Positions 39,169-58,697 of a stretch of DNA of 64,000 nucleotides are shown one piece after another. The stretch's first letter is position 1, and each line of letters starts with the position of its first letter. The position numbers and the translations under genes are program-made. The notes under the pieces are model-generated. The model ran no database searches. It was not told the DNA's origin and worked only from the letters and a program-made list of their open reading frames with translations. The DNA lies in assembly GCA_027493775.1 (NCBI GenBank), contig JAOSKE010000003.1:140350-204349 (forward strand). The letters are read 5' to 3'. Source of the stretch: Kiritimatiellia bacterium (lineage in GTDB: Bacteria > Verrucomicrobiota > Kiritimatiellia > CAIVKH01).

Positions 39169-39705
39169 TTATGCCACCGCCTTGCCAGCCTTGCGCCGGA
39201 CGTGTTCGCCCTTGTAACGAACGCCCTTGCCCTTGTATGGCTCAGCCGGGAAGTAGGAGCGGATACGCGCCGCCGTCTCTCCCACCAGATGCTTGTTCGG
39301 GCTGGAAAGGGTGATCGTCGTTGCATCCGGCGCCTTGGCTGTCACGCCGGCGGGTACTTCAAATTCGATCGGGTGCGAGAAGCCCAGCGCAAGCACGAGC
39401 TTATGGCCCTGCTGCTGAACACGGAAGCCGACGCCCTGAATCTCCAACTCCTTGACGAACGGAGTTGCAAGTCCCTTCGCCATATTGGAAATCAAGCTGC
39501 GGGTCGTCCCATGGTGCGCGTTGAGGACCTTGTCCTTTCGTGACGCGGACACGGTCACAACCGCTCCATCAATTTTTACATTGAGACCGGCGGGAATCCG
39601 CACCGCGAGTTCGCCAGCCGGGCCTTTGCCCTTCACCAGCGAACCTTCGACGGAAAGGCTAACGCCTTTCGGAATATCTATAGGTTTATTGCCAATACGA
39701 GACAT
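39169..39705 (-). CDS. rplF: 50S ribosomal protein L6
   Basis: 178 residues beginning MSRIGNKPIDIPKGV, with two related alpha/beta domains and the C-terminal PEPYKGKGVRYKGEHVRRKAG rRNA-binding segment (two overlapping parts). Two bases before rplR. Confidence 0.97.
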   Translation of the reverse strand: MSRIGNKPIDIPKGVSLSVEGSLVKGKGPAGELAVRIPAGLNVKIDGAVVTVSASRKDKVLNAHHGTTRSLISNMAKGLATPFVKELEIQGVGFRVQQQGHKLVLALGFSHPIEFEVPAGVTAKAPDATTITLSSPNKHLVGETAARIRSYFPAEPYKGKGVRYKGEHVRRKAGKAVA

Positions 39706-39709
39706 ACGT

Positions 39710-40108
39710 TCACCAAATATAACAAAGGACTTCGCCGCCGACGCCCACCTTGCGCGCCTCGCGGTCCGAAAGCACGCCGCGCGACGTGCTCAAAATAGCG
39801 ATACCCGTTCCGCCGACAACCCGGGGCACCTTCTCCACCGGAACATAGCGGCGCAAGCCGGGTCTGCTCACGCGACGCAAACCACGAATAACGGAATTGT
39901 TCGCGCCACGGTAGCGGAGGCGCAGACGCAAGGTCTTGCTCGCACCCTCCTTGTCCGCAGCGAAATCAGCGATATACCCTTCACCTTTGAGGATGCGCGC
40001 AATTTCGCCCTTCAAACGAGAGTGCGGAATTGCGACGTCCGGCAAACCTGCGCGGCTTGCGTTGCGGATGCGGGTCAACATGTCAGAAATGGGATCACTC
40101 AAACTCAT
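39710..40108 (-). CDS. rpsH: 30S ribosomal protein S8
   Basis: 132 residues from [17 protein letters not shown] to the conserved [24 protein letters not shown] end. ATG at 40108 chosen; a longer frame would run into rpsN. Eleven bases after rpsN. Confidence 0.96.
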   Translation of the reverse strand: [132 protein letters not shown]

Positions 40109-40119
40109 GGCATTCCGTC

Positions 40120-40305
40120 CTACCAGCTCGCCTTGACCACACCCGGAATCTTTCCCTGCGAGGCCATCTCGCGGAAACAGATGCGGCATACTTGAAACTT
40201 GCGCATATACCCACGCCGACGACCGCAATTTTTGCAGCGGTGGTAGGCCCGCGCCTTGAACTTCGGCGCGCGCGTTGCTTTCACCATCCAGGAAATTTTA
40301 GCCAA
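40120..40305 (-). CDS. rpsN: 30S ribosomal protein S14, zinc-binding type
   Basis: 61 residues with [10 protein letters not shown] and CRICFRE, the two CxxC knuckles of the short zinc (type Z) form. Intact. Confidence 0.97.
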   Translation of the reverse strand: MAKISWMVKATRAPKFKARAYHRCKNCGRRRGYMRKFQVCRICFREMASQGKIPGVVKASW

Positions 40306-40325
40306 GGACGTTCCTCCAAACCTTC

Positions 40326-40877
40326 TTACGCGGCCTTGCTCGTCGTCGCGAACGGCATGCCCAGTGCTTTGAGCAGTTCGCGCGTTTCTTCATTGGTTTT
40401 GGCCGTCGTCACCAATGTGATATCCATCCCCTGCACTCGCTTGACCCGATCGGGGTCAATTTCGGGGAAAATTGTTTGCTCCTTCATGCCGAGCGAATAG
40501 CAGCCATGCCCGTCAAAACCACGGAGCGGGATGCCACGAAAGTCTCGAATACGCGGAAGCGCGGCGTGAATCAAGCGTTCCAGAAACTCGTACATCCGCG
40601 CACCGCGCAACGTCACACGCGCGCCAATCGGTTGACCTTCGCGCAGCTTGAAGTTGGCAATGCTCTTTGTGGATTTTCTGATCTGCGGACGCTGCCCGGA
40701 AATAAGGGCCAGCTCTTCCACATGGAGTTTGAACGTGTCCTTGTCCACGGCGGTGTTGATGCCCATATTCAGCACCACCTTGGTCAGGCGTGGAATCTGC
40801 ATCACGTTCGCGTAGGCGCCACTCTTCTTCAGTTGCGGCGCAATTTCTTTACGGTATTTATCCTGCAATATTGACAT
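40326..40877 (-). CDS. rplE: 50S ribosomal protein L5
   Basis: 183 residues from [16 protein letters not shown], with [21 protein letters not shown] and [22 protein letters not shown] start 36 codons upstream would overlap rplX and is rejected. Confidence 0.96.
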   Translation of the reverse strand: MSILQDKYRKEIAPQLKKSGAYANVMQIPRLTKVVLNMGINTAVDKDTFKLHVEELALISGQRPQIRKSTKSIANFKLREGQPIGARVTLRGARMYEFLERLIHAALPRIRDFRGIPLRGFDGHGCYSLGMKEQTIFPEIDPDRVKRVQGMDITLVTTAKTNEETRELLKALGMPFATTSKAA

Positions 40878-40896
40878 ATCAACTTTTCCCAGCGGC

Positions 40897-41166
40897 TCAG
40901 GCCTTTGCCGACTTGCCCGCCTTCTTTGAGCGACCTTCCTCAAACCGCACCAGTTTGGAAATCGGCAGCGGCGCCTCGCGCTCAATCACGCCACCCTGCG
41001 GGTTGTCCTGCGTCTTGCGCATGTGCCGCTTCACGTGATTGATTCCCTCAACCAGCGCCACGCCGGTAATGGCGTTGACGCGGAGGACTTTCCCCGTGCG
41101 TCCTTTGTACTCACCGGAACGAACGTACACAATGTCGTCCCGCCTCAAATGCTTCACTTTTTTCAT
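40897..41166 (-). CDS. rplX: 50S ribosomal protein L24
   Basis: 89 residues with the KOW motif DIVYVRSGEYKGRTGKVL and EGINHVKRHMRKTQDNPQGG. Shares one base with the rplN stop (TAATG). Confidence 0.96.
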   Translation of the reverse strand: MKKVKHLRRDDIVYVRSGEYKGRTGKVLRVNAITGVALVEGINHVKRHMRKTQDNPQGGVIEREAPLPISKLVRFEEGRSKKAGKSAKA

Positions 41167-41531
41167 TACACGACCTCCGGCGCAAGCGAGATGATCTTCA
41201 TGTAGTTGCGCTCGCGGAGCTCGCGGGCGACCGGGCCGAAAATGCGCGTTCCCTTCGGATTGCGGTCATCGTCAACAAGTACCGCGGCATTGCGATCAAA
41301 ACGGATCACCGAGCCGTCCGGGCGACGAATCGCCTGCTTCGTGCGGACGATAATCGCGTTGTGAACCTCGCCCTTTTTAACCATCCCTGTTGGAATGGCG
41401 TCTTTCACGGACACCTTGATCACGTCGCCGATATGCGCAAATTGGCGGTGCTGTCCAAGAATATGGATACACTGTAGAGACTTCGCGCCGCTGTTATCGG
41501 CCGGATCCAATAAAGTAGTAGTCGTAATCAT
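41166..41531 (-). CDS. rplN: 50S ribosomal protein L14
   Basis: 121 residues: [34 protein letters not shown] and the [24 protein letters not shown] end. Intact. Confidence 0.97.
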   Translation of the reverse strand: MITTTTLLDPADNSGAKSLQCIHILGQHRQFAHIGDVIKVSVKDAIPTGMVKKGEVHNAIIVRTKQAIRRPDGSVIRFDRNAAVLVDDDRNPKGTRIFGPVARELRERNYMKIISLAPEVV

Positions 41532-41542
41532 TTCGATTTACC

Positions 41543-41818
41543 TCACGCGGTCTGCTGGGCCCGCGTTACAATTTCGAGCAGACGCCAGCGTTTCAGGCGG
41601 CTGATCGGGCGGCTTTCCTGGATGCGCACGATATCGCCGACTTTCGCCTCGTTCTTTTCGTCATGCACGTGATACTTGCGGCTCACCGTAACTTCCTTGC
41701 CATACAACGAATGGCGGATGCGCCGGGTCACGTTCACAACGATCGTCTTGTCGGATTTTGCGCCGACGACTGTTCCTTTGCGCTCCTTGCGCACGCCTCG
41801 TGTTGCCTGCTCGCTCAT
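41543..41818 (-). CDS. rpsQ: 30S ribosomal protein S17
   Basis: 91 residues with RKERKGTVVGAKSDKTIVV and VGDIVRIQESRPISRLKRW. Its ATG overlaps the rpmC stop (ATGA). Confidence 0.96.
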   Translation of the reverse strand: MSEQATRGVRKERKGTVVGAKSDKTIVVNVTRRIRHSLYGKEVTVSRKYHVHDEKNEAKVGDIVRIQESRPISRLKRWRLLEIVTRAQQTA

Positions 41819-42018
41819 GCCGTCCTCTTGGCCAGGGCCTGTTGTCGGATTACCGTTTCAATGCGGGCCAGGTCGCGTTTGACCGCGCGCATGCGGGAGG
41901 GTTTCTCCAACCGTCCGGAGGATTGTTGAACCCGCAGGTTGAACAATTCCCGGTGCGCGTCGCTCAGCTTCTGCCGCAACTCGGTTTCCGTAAGTTCTCT
42001 GATTTCAGATGCCTTCAT
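41815..42018 (-). CDS. rpmC: 50S ribosomal protein L29
   Basis: 67 residues, two helices: KASEIRELTETELRQKL and RRDLARIETVIRQQ type, ending RTA. Between rplP and rpsQ as expected. Confidence 0.95.
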   Translation of the reverse strand: MKASEIRELTETELRQKLSDAHRELFNLRVQQSSGRLEKPSRMRAVKRDLARIETVIRQQALAKRTA

Positions 42019-42032
42019 AACTCTTTTCCGCC

Positions 42033-42443
42033 TTACGCCGACGTATGGCGCTGCACAAATTTTGTGGGGATCGGCAGCTTGCTCGCCGCCAACCGCAGTG
42101 CTTCGCGCGCAACCGGCTCGGACACACCGTCCATTTCAAACAACATGCGGCCCGGGCGCACAACTGCGACCCAACCTTCGACAGGGCCTTTGCCTTTGCC
42201 CTGGCGCACTTCCAACGGCTTCTTGGTATAGGACTTGTCAGGGAACACGCGAAGCCAAAGCTTTCCCTTGCGCTTCATCGAACGGCTCACCGCCACGCGG
42301 CAGGCCTCAAGCTGGATGTTTGTGATCCATGCGCGACCCAACGACTGCAAACCGTATTCGCCAAATGCCAGAGCGTTTCCTGATTGCGCGATACCCTTGC
42401 GGTTACCGCGATGCATTTTGCGGTACTTAACCCGTTTAGGCAT
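42033..42443 (-). CDS. rplP: 50S ribosomal protein L16
   Basis: 136 residues from [13 protein letters not shown]. Contains [14 protein letters not shown], the [18 protein letters not shown] loop and [16 protein letters not shown] at 42443 lies inside the end of rpsC; an upstream GTG adds three residues. Confidence 0.95.
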   Translation of the reverse strand: MPKRVKYRKMHRGNRKGIAQSGNALAFGEYGLQSLGRAWITNIQLEACRVAVSRSMKRKGKLWLRVFPDKSYTKKPLEVRQGKGKGPVEGWVAVVRPGRMLFEMDGVSEPVAREALRLAASKLPIPTKFVQRHTSA

Positions 42444-43095
42444 AAGTGGCACGGCTGGCCTCCTTCACCGGAGCTTCCGGCTTTTTGCAAATCCACACTT
42501 TGATGCCCAGCTTACCGGCCATCGTATTTGCTTCCGCGAAACCGTACTGCACATTCGCGCGGAGCGTGTGCAGCGGCACTTTGCCCTCACGATAGCCTTC
42601 GCTGCGGGCCAGCTCGGCGCCGCCCAAGCGACCGGCCGCGTGTACACGGATTCCCAACGCGCCAAGGTCCATCGCCATCTGCACCGCGCGCTTCAACGCA
42701 CGGCGGAAGGACACGCGACGCTCCAATTGAAGCGCGATGTTCTCAGCGACCAATTGCGCATTGCAATCAGGGTCCTTGACTTCCTTGATCTCCACATAGA
42801 CTTCCTTGCCCGTCATCTTTGCGAGTTCTTCGCGCAACTTTTCAATATCGGCGCCCTTGCGGCCGATAACGATACCCGGACGCGCCGTGAACACCGTCAC
42901 GCGCACGCGGTTGGCGTAGCGCTCGATCAAAATCTCGGGCACCGCCGCTTCCTTGAGGCGCTGCTTTACGACGTCACGAATCTTGGTGTCTTCCTGCAAC
43001 AATGTGCCGAAAGTCTTCTTGTCGGCGAACCAGCGGGAACGCCAATCTTTTGTGACGGATACTCGAAAGCCCGTCGGATTTACTTTCTGTCCCAA
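42436..43095 (-). CDS. rpsC: 30S ribosomal protein S3
   Basis: 219 residues from [16 protein letters not shown] domain with [15 protein letters not shown], and C-terminal [20 protein letters not shown]. Intact. Confidence 0.97.
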   Translation of the reverse strand: MGQKVNPTGFRVSVTKDWRSRWFADKKTFGTLLQEDTKIRDVVKQRLKEAAVPEILIERYANRVRVTVFTARPGIVIGRKGADIEKLREELAKMTGKEVYVEIKEVKDPDCNAQLVAENIALQLERRVSFRRALKRAVQMAMDLGALGIRVHAAGRLGGAELARSEGYREGKVPLHTLRANVQYGFAEANTMAGKLGIKVWICKKPEAPVKEASRATYA

Positions 43096-43126
43096 GCGAA
43101 TGCTCCTTTTTCTCTAAGCAAAATTT

Positions 43127-43474
43127 TTATTTTCCAGTCGGAGACGACTCCGTCAACACAATCCGTACATGACTCGTGCGGCGAAGAATCGGGCTTGCGC
43201 TTCCACGCGCACGGGGCCAATAGCGTTTGAGACTCGGCCCCGGCTCAATGAGCGCACGCTTTACCACCAAGCGATCCACGGACAAGCCGGCGTTGTTCTC
43301 GGCATTTGCAATCGCCGAACGCAATGTCTTGCCTAGCAATACGCCAGCCTTGCGCGCGTTAAAATCCGCGATACGCAACGCCTCCGCCACCGGGCGGCCC
43401 TGCATTGCGCGCGCCAGATCCCGCGCCTTGGAGGGCGACATCCGCACATATTTGCTCACTGCTACAACATCCAT
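43127..43474 (-). CDS. rplV: 50S ribosomal protein L22
   Basis: 115 residues from MDVVAVSKYVRMSPSKARDL, with AIANAENNAGLSVDRL and the tunnel loop region (PRARGSASPILRRTSHVRIVL). ATG at 43474 is preferred because GAGG lies six bases before it; an ATG at 43486 overlaps the previous stop as ATGA and is an alternative. Confidence 0.94.
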   Translation of the reverse strand: MDVVAVSKYVRMSPSKARDLARAMQGRPVAEALRIADFNARKAGVLLGKTLRSAIANAENNAGLSVDRLVVKRALIEPGPSLKRYWPRARGSASPILRRTSHVRIVLTESSPTGK

Positions 43475-43482
43475 AATCCGCC

Positions 43483-44013
43483 TCATTCTCTCCGCGACCG
43501 CCACACAACGGCCCGGTCGCCTTCCTGAGGGAATCGGGCATCCGCCAGCGCTTCAATCCGCGCTGCGGCCACCCGCTCCCGCACTTCAACTATCTTCACT
43601 CGCGCAACCACCACCCCATCACGAACCACCGCAAGCGGCAATCCGCTTCGCAGCCCGTCCATGGAACCGGCGCTCAACGCGACTAGGCCCAAATCCCGGT
43701 TTGCGTCAACGACGCGCCAACCGGTCGGCGCCACATCCATCCGCTCCTGCGTCGCATCCGGCAGGCGCTCATAGACCACCTGCAAACGGTCGCTCGCATA
43801 CTGCTCGCCTGCCAGCCGGGCCAACAGCCCGTCCCGCTCCGAGCGAAGCCCGGCGATTTCCGCCTGCAGCTCCAAATTTTCTTTCACCAATCGGCGGGCC
43901 AACAAATCCGCCTCTTCCGCCGCCGGATCCGCGCCCGCGCCCATCGCAACCGAAGTCGCAATACAGACCCCCGCCGCCGCACAACCCAACATCTGTTGCC
44001 AGCCCCGGCGCAT
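43483..44013 (-). CDS. Exported coiled-coil protein with a small beta domain, inside the S10 operon
   Basis: About 176 residues. A signal peptide (MRRGWQQMLGCAAAGVCIA, cut after the MGAGA region), a coiled coil at about 33-70 (LLARRLVKENLELQAEIAGL), then a beta domain with VVDANRDLGLVALSAG and GLRSGLPLAVVRDGVVVARV, resembling MreC/FlgT-type C-terminal domains. The frame stays open upstream into rpsS, but ATG at 44013, 25 bases after the rpsS stop, fits the signal peptide. Its stop touches the alternative rplV start. Envelope proteins are not expected between rpsS and rplV. Function unknown; a cell-shape or envelope role is an inference. Confidence 0.75.
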   Translation of the reverse strand: MRRGWQQMLGCAAAGVCIATSVAMGAGADPAAEEADLLARRLVKENLELQAEIAGLRSERDGLLARLAGEQYASDRLQVVYERLPDATQERMDVAPTGWRVVDANRDLGLVALSAGSMDGLRSGLPLAVVRDGVVVARVKIVEVRERVAAARIEALADARFPQEGDRAVVWRSRRE

Positions 44014-44038
44014 AGCCCGCGCAGCCCCGACCGCCGCC

Positions 44039-44323
44039 CTACTTGAGGGCGACTGTCTTGTCCGTCGCCGATCCGTGTTTACGGAAGGTCCGCGTCGGCG
44101 AAAATTCGCCCAACCGATGACCCACCATATTTTCCGTGATAAAAACCGAATTAAAAGTCTTCCCGTTGTGCACCGAAAACGTGTGTCCAATGAACTCCGG
44201 CACAATCATCGAGCGACGCGCCCACGTCTTGATCGGGCGTTTTTGATTGCTGCGCTCAAGCAGCTCAACCTTTTTCATGAGCTTGGCGTCAACATACGGA
44301 CCTTTGCGAATAGAACGTGCCAT
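44039..44323 (-). CDS. rpsS: 30S ribosomal protein S19
   Basis: 94 residues: [36 protein letters not shown] and [17 protein letters not shown]. Three bases after rplB. Confidence 0.97.
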   Translation of the reverse strand: MARSIRKGPYVDAKLMKKVELLERSNQKRPIKTWARRSMIVPEFIGHTFSVHNGKTFNSVFITENMVGHRLGEFSPTRTFRKHGSATDKTVALK

Positions 44324-44326
44324 GAC

Positions 44327-45154
44327 TTACTTCCTCCGCTGCACAATAAAGCGCTTGCTTGTCTTCCGCTTGTTGCGCGTCTTCTTGTTCTTGGCCAGCT
44401 TGCCCCACGGCGAACGCGGATGACCACCGCCCGAGGAGCGACCTTCGCCACCGCCCATCACGTGGTCAATCGGGTTCATCGCCACACCGCGAACGGTCGG
44501 ACGGATACCGAGCCAGCGCTTGCGGCCCGCTTTTCCGAGCGAAATGTTCTGATGCTCAATGTTTCCAACCTGGCCGATCGTCGCAATACAGTTCTCGTGA
44601 ATTTTGCGAAGCTCGCCGGAAGGAAGACGCACCGTCGCGAAACCGCCCTCAACGGCCATAATTTCCGCAGAACCACCGGCGCCGCGAACCATTTGTGCGC
44701 CCTTGCCGGGGTACAACTCCAAATTGTGAACCGGCATGCCGGCCGGAATCTTGTTGAGCGGAAGCGCGTTCCCCTCAACCGGCTCCGCCGCAGCGCCCGA
44801 CATCAAGACATCGCCCACCTTCATGTTAAGTGTCGCGAGGATGTAGCGCTTCTCGCCATCCTTGTAAGTCAGCAACGCGAGACGCGCCGAACGGTTGGGA
44901 TCATACTCAATCGCAGTGACCTTCGCCGGGATGTCGTGTTTGTCACGCTTGAAATCAATTAGTCGGACAAACCGCTTGTGCCCACCGCCACGATGACGGA
45001 TGGTGATGCGGCCTTGTGCGTTACGACCGGCCTTGCGCTTGCGCTCGACAAGCAGACCCTTTTCCGGACGCTTCTTCTTGGTCAGCTCGGCAAAGTTCGG
45101 CAGCTCGGTATATCGGCTGGACGGGGTAATCGGACGATGTGCTTTCAACGGCAT
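44327..45154 (-). CDS. rplB: 50S ribosomal protein L2
   Basis: 275 residues with [36 protein letters not shown] and the peptidyl-transferase-associated [16 protein letters not shown] containing the conserved His. Intact. Confidence 0.97.
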   Translation of the reverse strand: MPLKAHRPITPSSRYTELPNFAELTKKKRPEKGLLVERKRKAGRNAQGRITIRHRGGGHKRFVRLIDFKRDKHDIPAKVTAIEYDPNRSARLALLTYKDGEKRYILATLNMKVGDVLMSGAAAEPVEGNALPLNKIPAGMPVHNLELYPGKGAQMVRGAGGSAEIMAVEGGFATVRLPSGELRKIHENCIATIGQVGNIEHQNISLGKAGRKRWLGIRPTVRGVAMNPIDHVMGGGEGRSSGGGHPRSPWGKLAKNKKTRNKRKTSKRFIVQRRK

Positions 45155-45164
45155 GACGGTATTC

Positions 45165-45449
45165 CTAGGTCAAATCAATCTTGTCGCCAGCCTTCAACGT
45201 CACAATTGCGCGTTTCCAGTTGGGGCGGTAGCCCATTCCACCACGGCGATTGCGCTTCGGCTTGCCAACGCGATTCAGCGTGTTGACGTTTTCAACGGTT
45301 ACCTTGAACAGATCTTCAACCGCTTTTTTAATTTCAATTTTGTTCGCGTCGCGACCGACCTTGAAGAGGTATTGGTTCTGCTGCTCAATCAGAACCGCGC
45401 CCTTTTCCGTCAGATTCAAACGCTGGATGATCAACTCTGCCGGCCTCAT
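45165..45449 (-). CDS. rplW: 50S ribosomal protein L23
   Basis: 94 residues; [19 protein letters not shown] and the Gly/Arg loop [19 protein letters not shown]. Start overlaps the rplD stop. It forms part of the trigger-factor/SRP docking site at the tunnel exit. Confidence 0.95.
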   Translation of the reverse strand: MRPAELIIQRLNLTEKGAVLIEQQNQYLFKVGRDANKIEIKKAVEDLFKVTVENVNTLNRVGKPKRNRRGGMGYRPNWKRAIVTLKAGDKIDLT

Positions 45450-46090
45450 TTGGACGCCTCCTGCGCGCCGCCAAGGCGATCCCGAAGACGGTTCAGGCCG
45501 TCGCGCGTAATCACCAAATGCGGATATTTCAAAATTTGCAACGGGTTCACATCCGAGGCGCGCGCGATTTCGACGCGCGGCACGTTGCGAGCCGCGAGGA
45601 GCAGTTCGCGTGAGGGCGTGTCCACCACCACCAGCGCGCCGCGCTCAATGCTCAAACCCTTGAGAACGGCAAGCAACCCTTTCGTCTTCGGCTCCGTCAA
45701 CGTGAGCGCATCAAGAACGCGAACGCCGTCCTGCTTCAATTTGTTCGTGAACGCCTTACGAAGCGCAAGCGACGCCTTTTGACGCGGCAGCGCCTTCGCA
45801 TAGCTACGCGGCTTCGGCCCGAATACCACGCCGCCGCCGGTCCAAACCGGAGACTGACGATAACCCGCGCGAGCGCGGCCCGTTCCTTTTTGACGCCACG
45901 GCTTCTTGCCACTACCCGCGACCTCGCCCTTCGTCTTGGTGCTGTGCGTGCCAGCGCGCGCATTCGCGCGCAACGTCACAACGGCCTGAACCAACGCCTG
46001 GCTCGCAGAGGCGGGCGCCTGCAAAACTTCGGGGATTTCAATCTCACCCACCGCCTTGCCTTCTTGATTATGTACAGGAAGAGCACTCAT
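45446..46090 (-). CDS. rplD: 50S ribosomal protein L4
   Basis: 214 residues with the tunnel loop segment STKTKGEVAGSGKKPWRQKG and GRARAGYRQSPVWTGGGVVF, and a C-terminal alpha/beta domain. Intact. Starts directly at the rplC stop. Confidence 0.96.
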   Translation of the reverse strand: MSALPVHNQEGKAVGEIEIPEVLQAPASASQALVQAVVTLRANARAGTHSTKTKGEVAGSGKKPWRQKGTGRARAGYRQSPVWTGGGVVFGPKPRSYAKALPRQKASLALRKAFTNKLKQDGVRVLDALTLTEPKTKGLLAVLKGLSIERGALVVVDTPSRELLLAARNVPRVEIARASDVNPLQILKYPHLVITRDGLNRLRDRLGGAQEASK

Positions 46091-46091
46091 T

Positions 46092-46727
46092 TTACTTCGC
46101 CGCCTTCTTTAGGGCCTTTTCCACAAGCAGAAAACCGCCCGTAGCGCCCGGCACGGCCCCTTCAACCAAAATGACATTGTCCGCCGGACGCACCTGTACC
46201 ACGCGCAGATTCTGCGTCGTGACATGGCGGTTGCCCATGTGACCCGGCATCCGCTTGCCCTTAAAGATACGAGAGGGCCACGTGCGCTGACCGATGGAAC
46301 CAATACGACGGTGCGACATGTGACCGTGCGTCATTGGGCCACCGCCCATGCGGTGACGCTTCACAACGCCCTGAAAACCCTGACCCTTGGTCACGCCACT
46401 GACATCCACGTGAGAGACGCCTTCAAAAATGGCCGCCGTAATCTCTGCACCTTCTTTAACATCTGCATCTGCCGCAACGGGAAACTCGCGAAGAAGACGC
46501 TGCGGAGCAACGCCGCTCTTCTTGTAATGTCCAGCAACGGCCTTGCTCAAACGCGATTCTTTTTGCGGCACGTAGCCGATCTGAACCGCGTCGTATCCGT
46601 CGCGTGCGCCCGTCTTGCGCTGTACAACCACGCATGGCCCGGCAGCGATGACGGTGACGGGAACCAAACGGCCCGCGTCGTCGTACACCTGGGTCATACC
46701 CAATTTTTTGCCAATCAATCCCTGCAT
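46092..46727 (-). CDS. rplC: 50S ribosomal protein L3
   Basis: 211 residues from [15 protein letters not shown], with [18 protein letters not shown] and [15 protein letters not shown]. An in-frame TTG four codons upstream overlaps rpsJ and is not used here. Confidence 0.96.
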   Translation of the reverse strand: MQGLIGKKLGMTQVYDDAGRLVPVTVIAAGPCVVVQRKTGARDGYDAVQIGYVPQKESRLSKAVAGHYKKSGVAPQRLLREFPVAADADVKEGAEITAAIFEGVSHVDVSGVTKGQGFQGVVKRHRMGGGPMTHGHMSHRRIGSIGQRTWPSRIFKGKRMPGHMGNRHVTTQNLRVVQVRPADNVILVEGAVPGATGGFLLVEKALKKAAK

Positions 46728-46735
46728 AATGCCAC

Positions 46736-47044
46736 TCAAATTTTAATGGTGATGTCCACGCCCGCAGGCAGGTTCAATTTCTTCAACTCGTCCACCGTCT
46801 TCATCGTCGGCTCGATAATGTCGAGCATGCGCTTGTGCGTCCGACTCTCAAACTGCTCCATGGATTTTTTGTCCACGTGCGGACTGCGGTTGACGGTATA
46901 GCGTTCGATCTTCGTCGGAAGCGGAATCGGTCCCGCCACACGCGCGCCCGTGCGCTTCGCCGTCTCCACGATTTCACCCGCGGATTGGTCCAGCACCCGG
47001 TGGTCGTACGCCTTCAGCCTGATTCGAATTCGTTGCCCGGTCAT
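46736..47044 (-). CDS. rpsJ: 30S ribosomal protein S10 (NusE)
   Basis: 102 residues: [39 protein letters not shown] and GVDITIKI. First gene of the S10 block, three bases after fusA with no promoter or terminator between; tuf is not here but at 61505-62714. Confidence 0.97.
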   Translation of the reverse strand: MTGQRIRIRLKAYDHRVLDQSAGEIVETAKRTGARVAGPIPLPTKIERYTVNRSPHVDKKSMEQFESRTHKRMLDIIEPTMKTVDELKKLNLPAGVDITIKI

Positions 47045-47047
47045 GTT

Positions 47048-49177
<2,130 letters not shown>

Positions 49178-49195
49178 GGCGAAAGGTGATCACGC

Positions 49196-49663
49196 TTACC
49201 AGCGATAGTGTGCAAATGCCTTGTTGGCCTGGGCCATTTTGTGTGTGTCTTCGCGCTTTTTCACCGCGTTCCCCTGATTCTTCGACGCATCGAGAATCTC
49301 ATTCGCGAGTGCGCGCTGCATGGGCTGCCCCTTGCGGCCCTGCGCAAAAGTCACGAGCCAACGCATGGCGAGCGCGTTCTGACGATCTGCGTCCACCTCA
49401 ACCGGCACCTGATAGGTCGCACCACCGACGCGGCGGGATTTAACTTCGACACGCGGTTTCACGTTTTCCAACCCGGTGCGCAACACATCGAGCGGGTCCT
49501 GTTTGGTCTGCTCGGCGATGGTGTCCAGTGCGCCATAAACAATATTTTCGGCCACCGACCGCTTTCCGCGCTGCATCACTTTCGTGATGAGCACGCCCAC
49601 TTCGGGGCTGTTGAAGCGGAGTTCAGGGGCCTTTTCGCGTTTTTCTGCACGACGACGTCTCAT
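49196..49663 (-). CDS. rpsG: 30S ribosomal protein S7
   Basis: 155 residues with [20 protein letters not shown], the beta-hairpin [17 protein letters not shown] and the C-terminal [17 protein letters not shown]. Intact. Confidence 0.97.
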   Translation of the reverse strand: MRRRRAEKREKAPELRFNSPEVGVLITKVMQRGKRSVAENIVYGALDTIAEQTKQDPLDVLRTGLENVKPRVEVKSRRVGGATYQVPVEVDADRQNALAMRWLVTFAQGRKGQPMQRALANEILDASKNQGNAVKKREDTHKMAQANKAFAHYRW

Positions 49664-49675
49664 GGGATAATCCTA

Positions 49676-50081
49676 CTACTTGGTGGCTTCTTTTTTTGGG
49701 CCGTTTCGAACCGTACTTGGAACGGCTCCGCTTGCGTTGCCCCCAGCCGGGTTGCTCATTCACGCCGGAGCAGTCGAGACTGCCGCGGACAATGTGATAG
49801 CGCACACCGGGGAGATCTTTCACACGGCCTCCGCGCACGAGCACCATGCTGTGCTCCTGCAGATTGTGGCCGACACCGGGAATATACGCGGTGACTTCAA
49901 TGCCGTTCGTCAAACGCACACGCGCAATTTTGCGGAGCGCCGAGTTCGGTTTCTTGGGCGTCATGGTCTTCACGAGCAGGCACACGCCGCGCCGATGCGG
50001 GCACTTTTGCAGCGCCGGCGACTTGCTCTTTGTTTTGGGCGCGCGACGCCCGCTTCGTACGAGTTGACTTATTGTTGGCAT
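49676..50081 (-). CDS. rpsL: 30S ribosomal protein S12 (frame break near the end)
   Basis: Decoding-site protein. [32 protein letters not shown] and [19 protein letters not shown] are intact; Lys43- and Lys88-equivalents are wild-type, so no streptomycin-resistance change is seen. Seven T at 49691-49697 break the frame in the tail; one base fewer gives KRPKKEATK and a stop at 49676, 134 residues. Read unrepaired, the protein would run on into rpsG. The tail carries an insertion ([12 protein letters not shown]) compared with common S12 proteins. Confidence 0.92.
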
Positions 50082-50096
50082 ATTTTTCCCTACGTT

Positions 50097-50134
50097 CTAA
50101 AAAAGGGCGGCAACCATACCAGTTGATCGCCGCG
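50097..50134 (-). terminator. Terminator-like hairpin between rpsL start and rpoC stop
   Basis: Imperfect stem (GGCG..CAAC paired with GTTG..CGCC) around a CATACCA loop, followed on the minus strand by six T (50099-50104). It lies between rpoC and rpsL, so it may end or attenuate the rpoBC transcript before the str genes. Confidence 0.55.
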
Positions 50135-50141
50135 CTGGCAA

Positions 50142-54317
<4,176 letters not shown>

Positions 54318-54364
54318 AAATTTTCGTGCTCCTGCTTCGCCGTCCTGAATGATTGCCGCCTGTT

Positions 54365-58118
<3,754 letters not shown>

Positions 58119-58199
58119 CTGTCACCTTCGGGCATCCCCGCCCTTGAGGGCCATCCGTCGCGCACTTCCCGCTTTCACGGGACCAACCGTAACGAAAAG

Positions 58200-58246
58200 T
58201 TCCAACGATTGGAAAAGCGGGTGATTCCGCCTTCCAACCGTTGAAA
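58200..58246. promoter_or_regulatory. Paired palindromes, 32 bp apart (pair 3), upstream of rpoB
   Basis: TTCCAACGATTGGAA (58200-58214) and TTCCAACCGTTGAAA (58232-58246; one mismatch) are again 32 bases apart, in the 145-base rplL-rpoB gap. As DNA they could be a regulator's double operator at an rpoBC promoter; as RNA they could form two short hairpins in the rpoB leader, where many bacteria have an attenuator or processing site. Confidence 0.6.
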
Positions 58247-58263
58247 ATTTCGTTTTCCAAAGC

Positions 58264-58656
58264 CTACTTGACTTCGACTTTGGCGCCGGCGGCTTCCAGC
58301 TTGGCCTTGATGTTCGCGGCCTCGTCCTTGGAAGCGCCTTCCTTGACGGTCTTCGGAGCGCCTTCGACCAAGTCCTTGGCTTCTTTGAGGCCGAGGCTGG
58401 TGAGCGTGCGCAACTCCTTAATAACCGCAATTTTGTTCGCGCCGGCGGATGCGAGAACCACGGTGAATTCCGTCTGTTCTTCCGCAGGTGCTGCTGCCGC
58501 TGCGCCCGCGCCGGGCGCTGCTGCGACCGCCACCGGGGCGGCTGCCGACACACCCAACCGGTCTTCGAGCAATTTGACAAGCTTGGACAAGTCCAAGACC
58601 GTCATCTGCTCAATTGCGGAAACGATTTCTTCCATCTTTTCTGTTGCTTCTGCCAT
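58264..58656 (-). CDS. rplL: 50S ribosomal protein L7/L12
   Basis: 130 residues: N-terminal dimerisation helices ([20 protein letters not shown]), an Ala/Pro hinge ([17 protein letters not shown]) and the C-terminal factor-binding domain [18 protein letters not shown]. Intact. Confidence 0.97.
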   Translation of the reverse strand: MAEATEKMEEIVSAIEQMTVLDLSKLVKLLEDRLGVSAAAPVAVAAAPGAGAAAAAPAEEQTEFTVVLASAGANKIAVIKELRTLTSLGLKEAKDLVEGAPKTVKEGASKDEAANIKAKLEAAGAKVEVK

Positions 58657-58697
58657 TTTCCCTACTCCTTACTTCGTTCGATAGTTGTTATTATAAA

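Noticed and set aside
44014-44205. Upstream extension of the exported coiled-coil gene into rpsS
   Set aside because: It would read 64 residues of rpsS sequence in another frame and bury the signal peptide in the interior.
49676-50081. Streptomycin-resistance type change in rpsL
   Set aside because: The [10 protein letters not shown] and GGRVKDLPG segments match the sensitive form.
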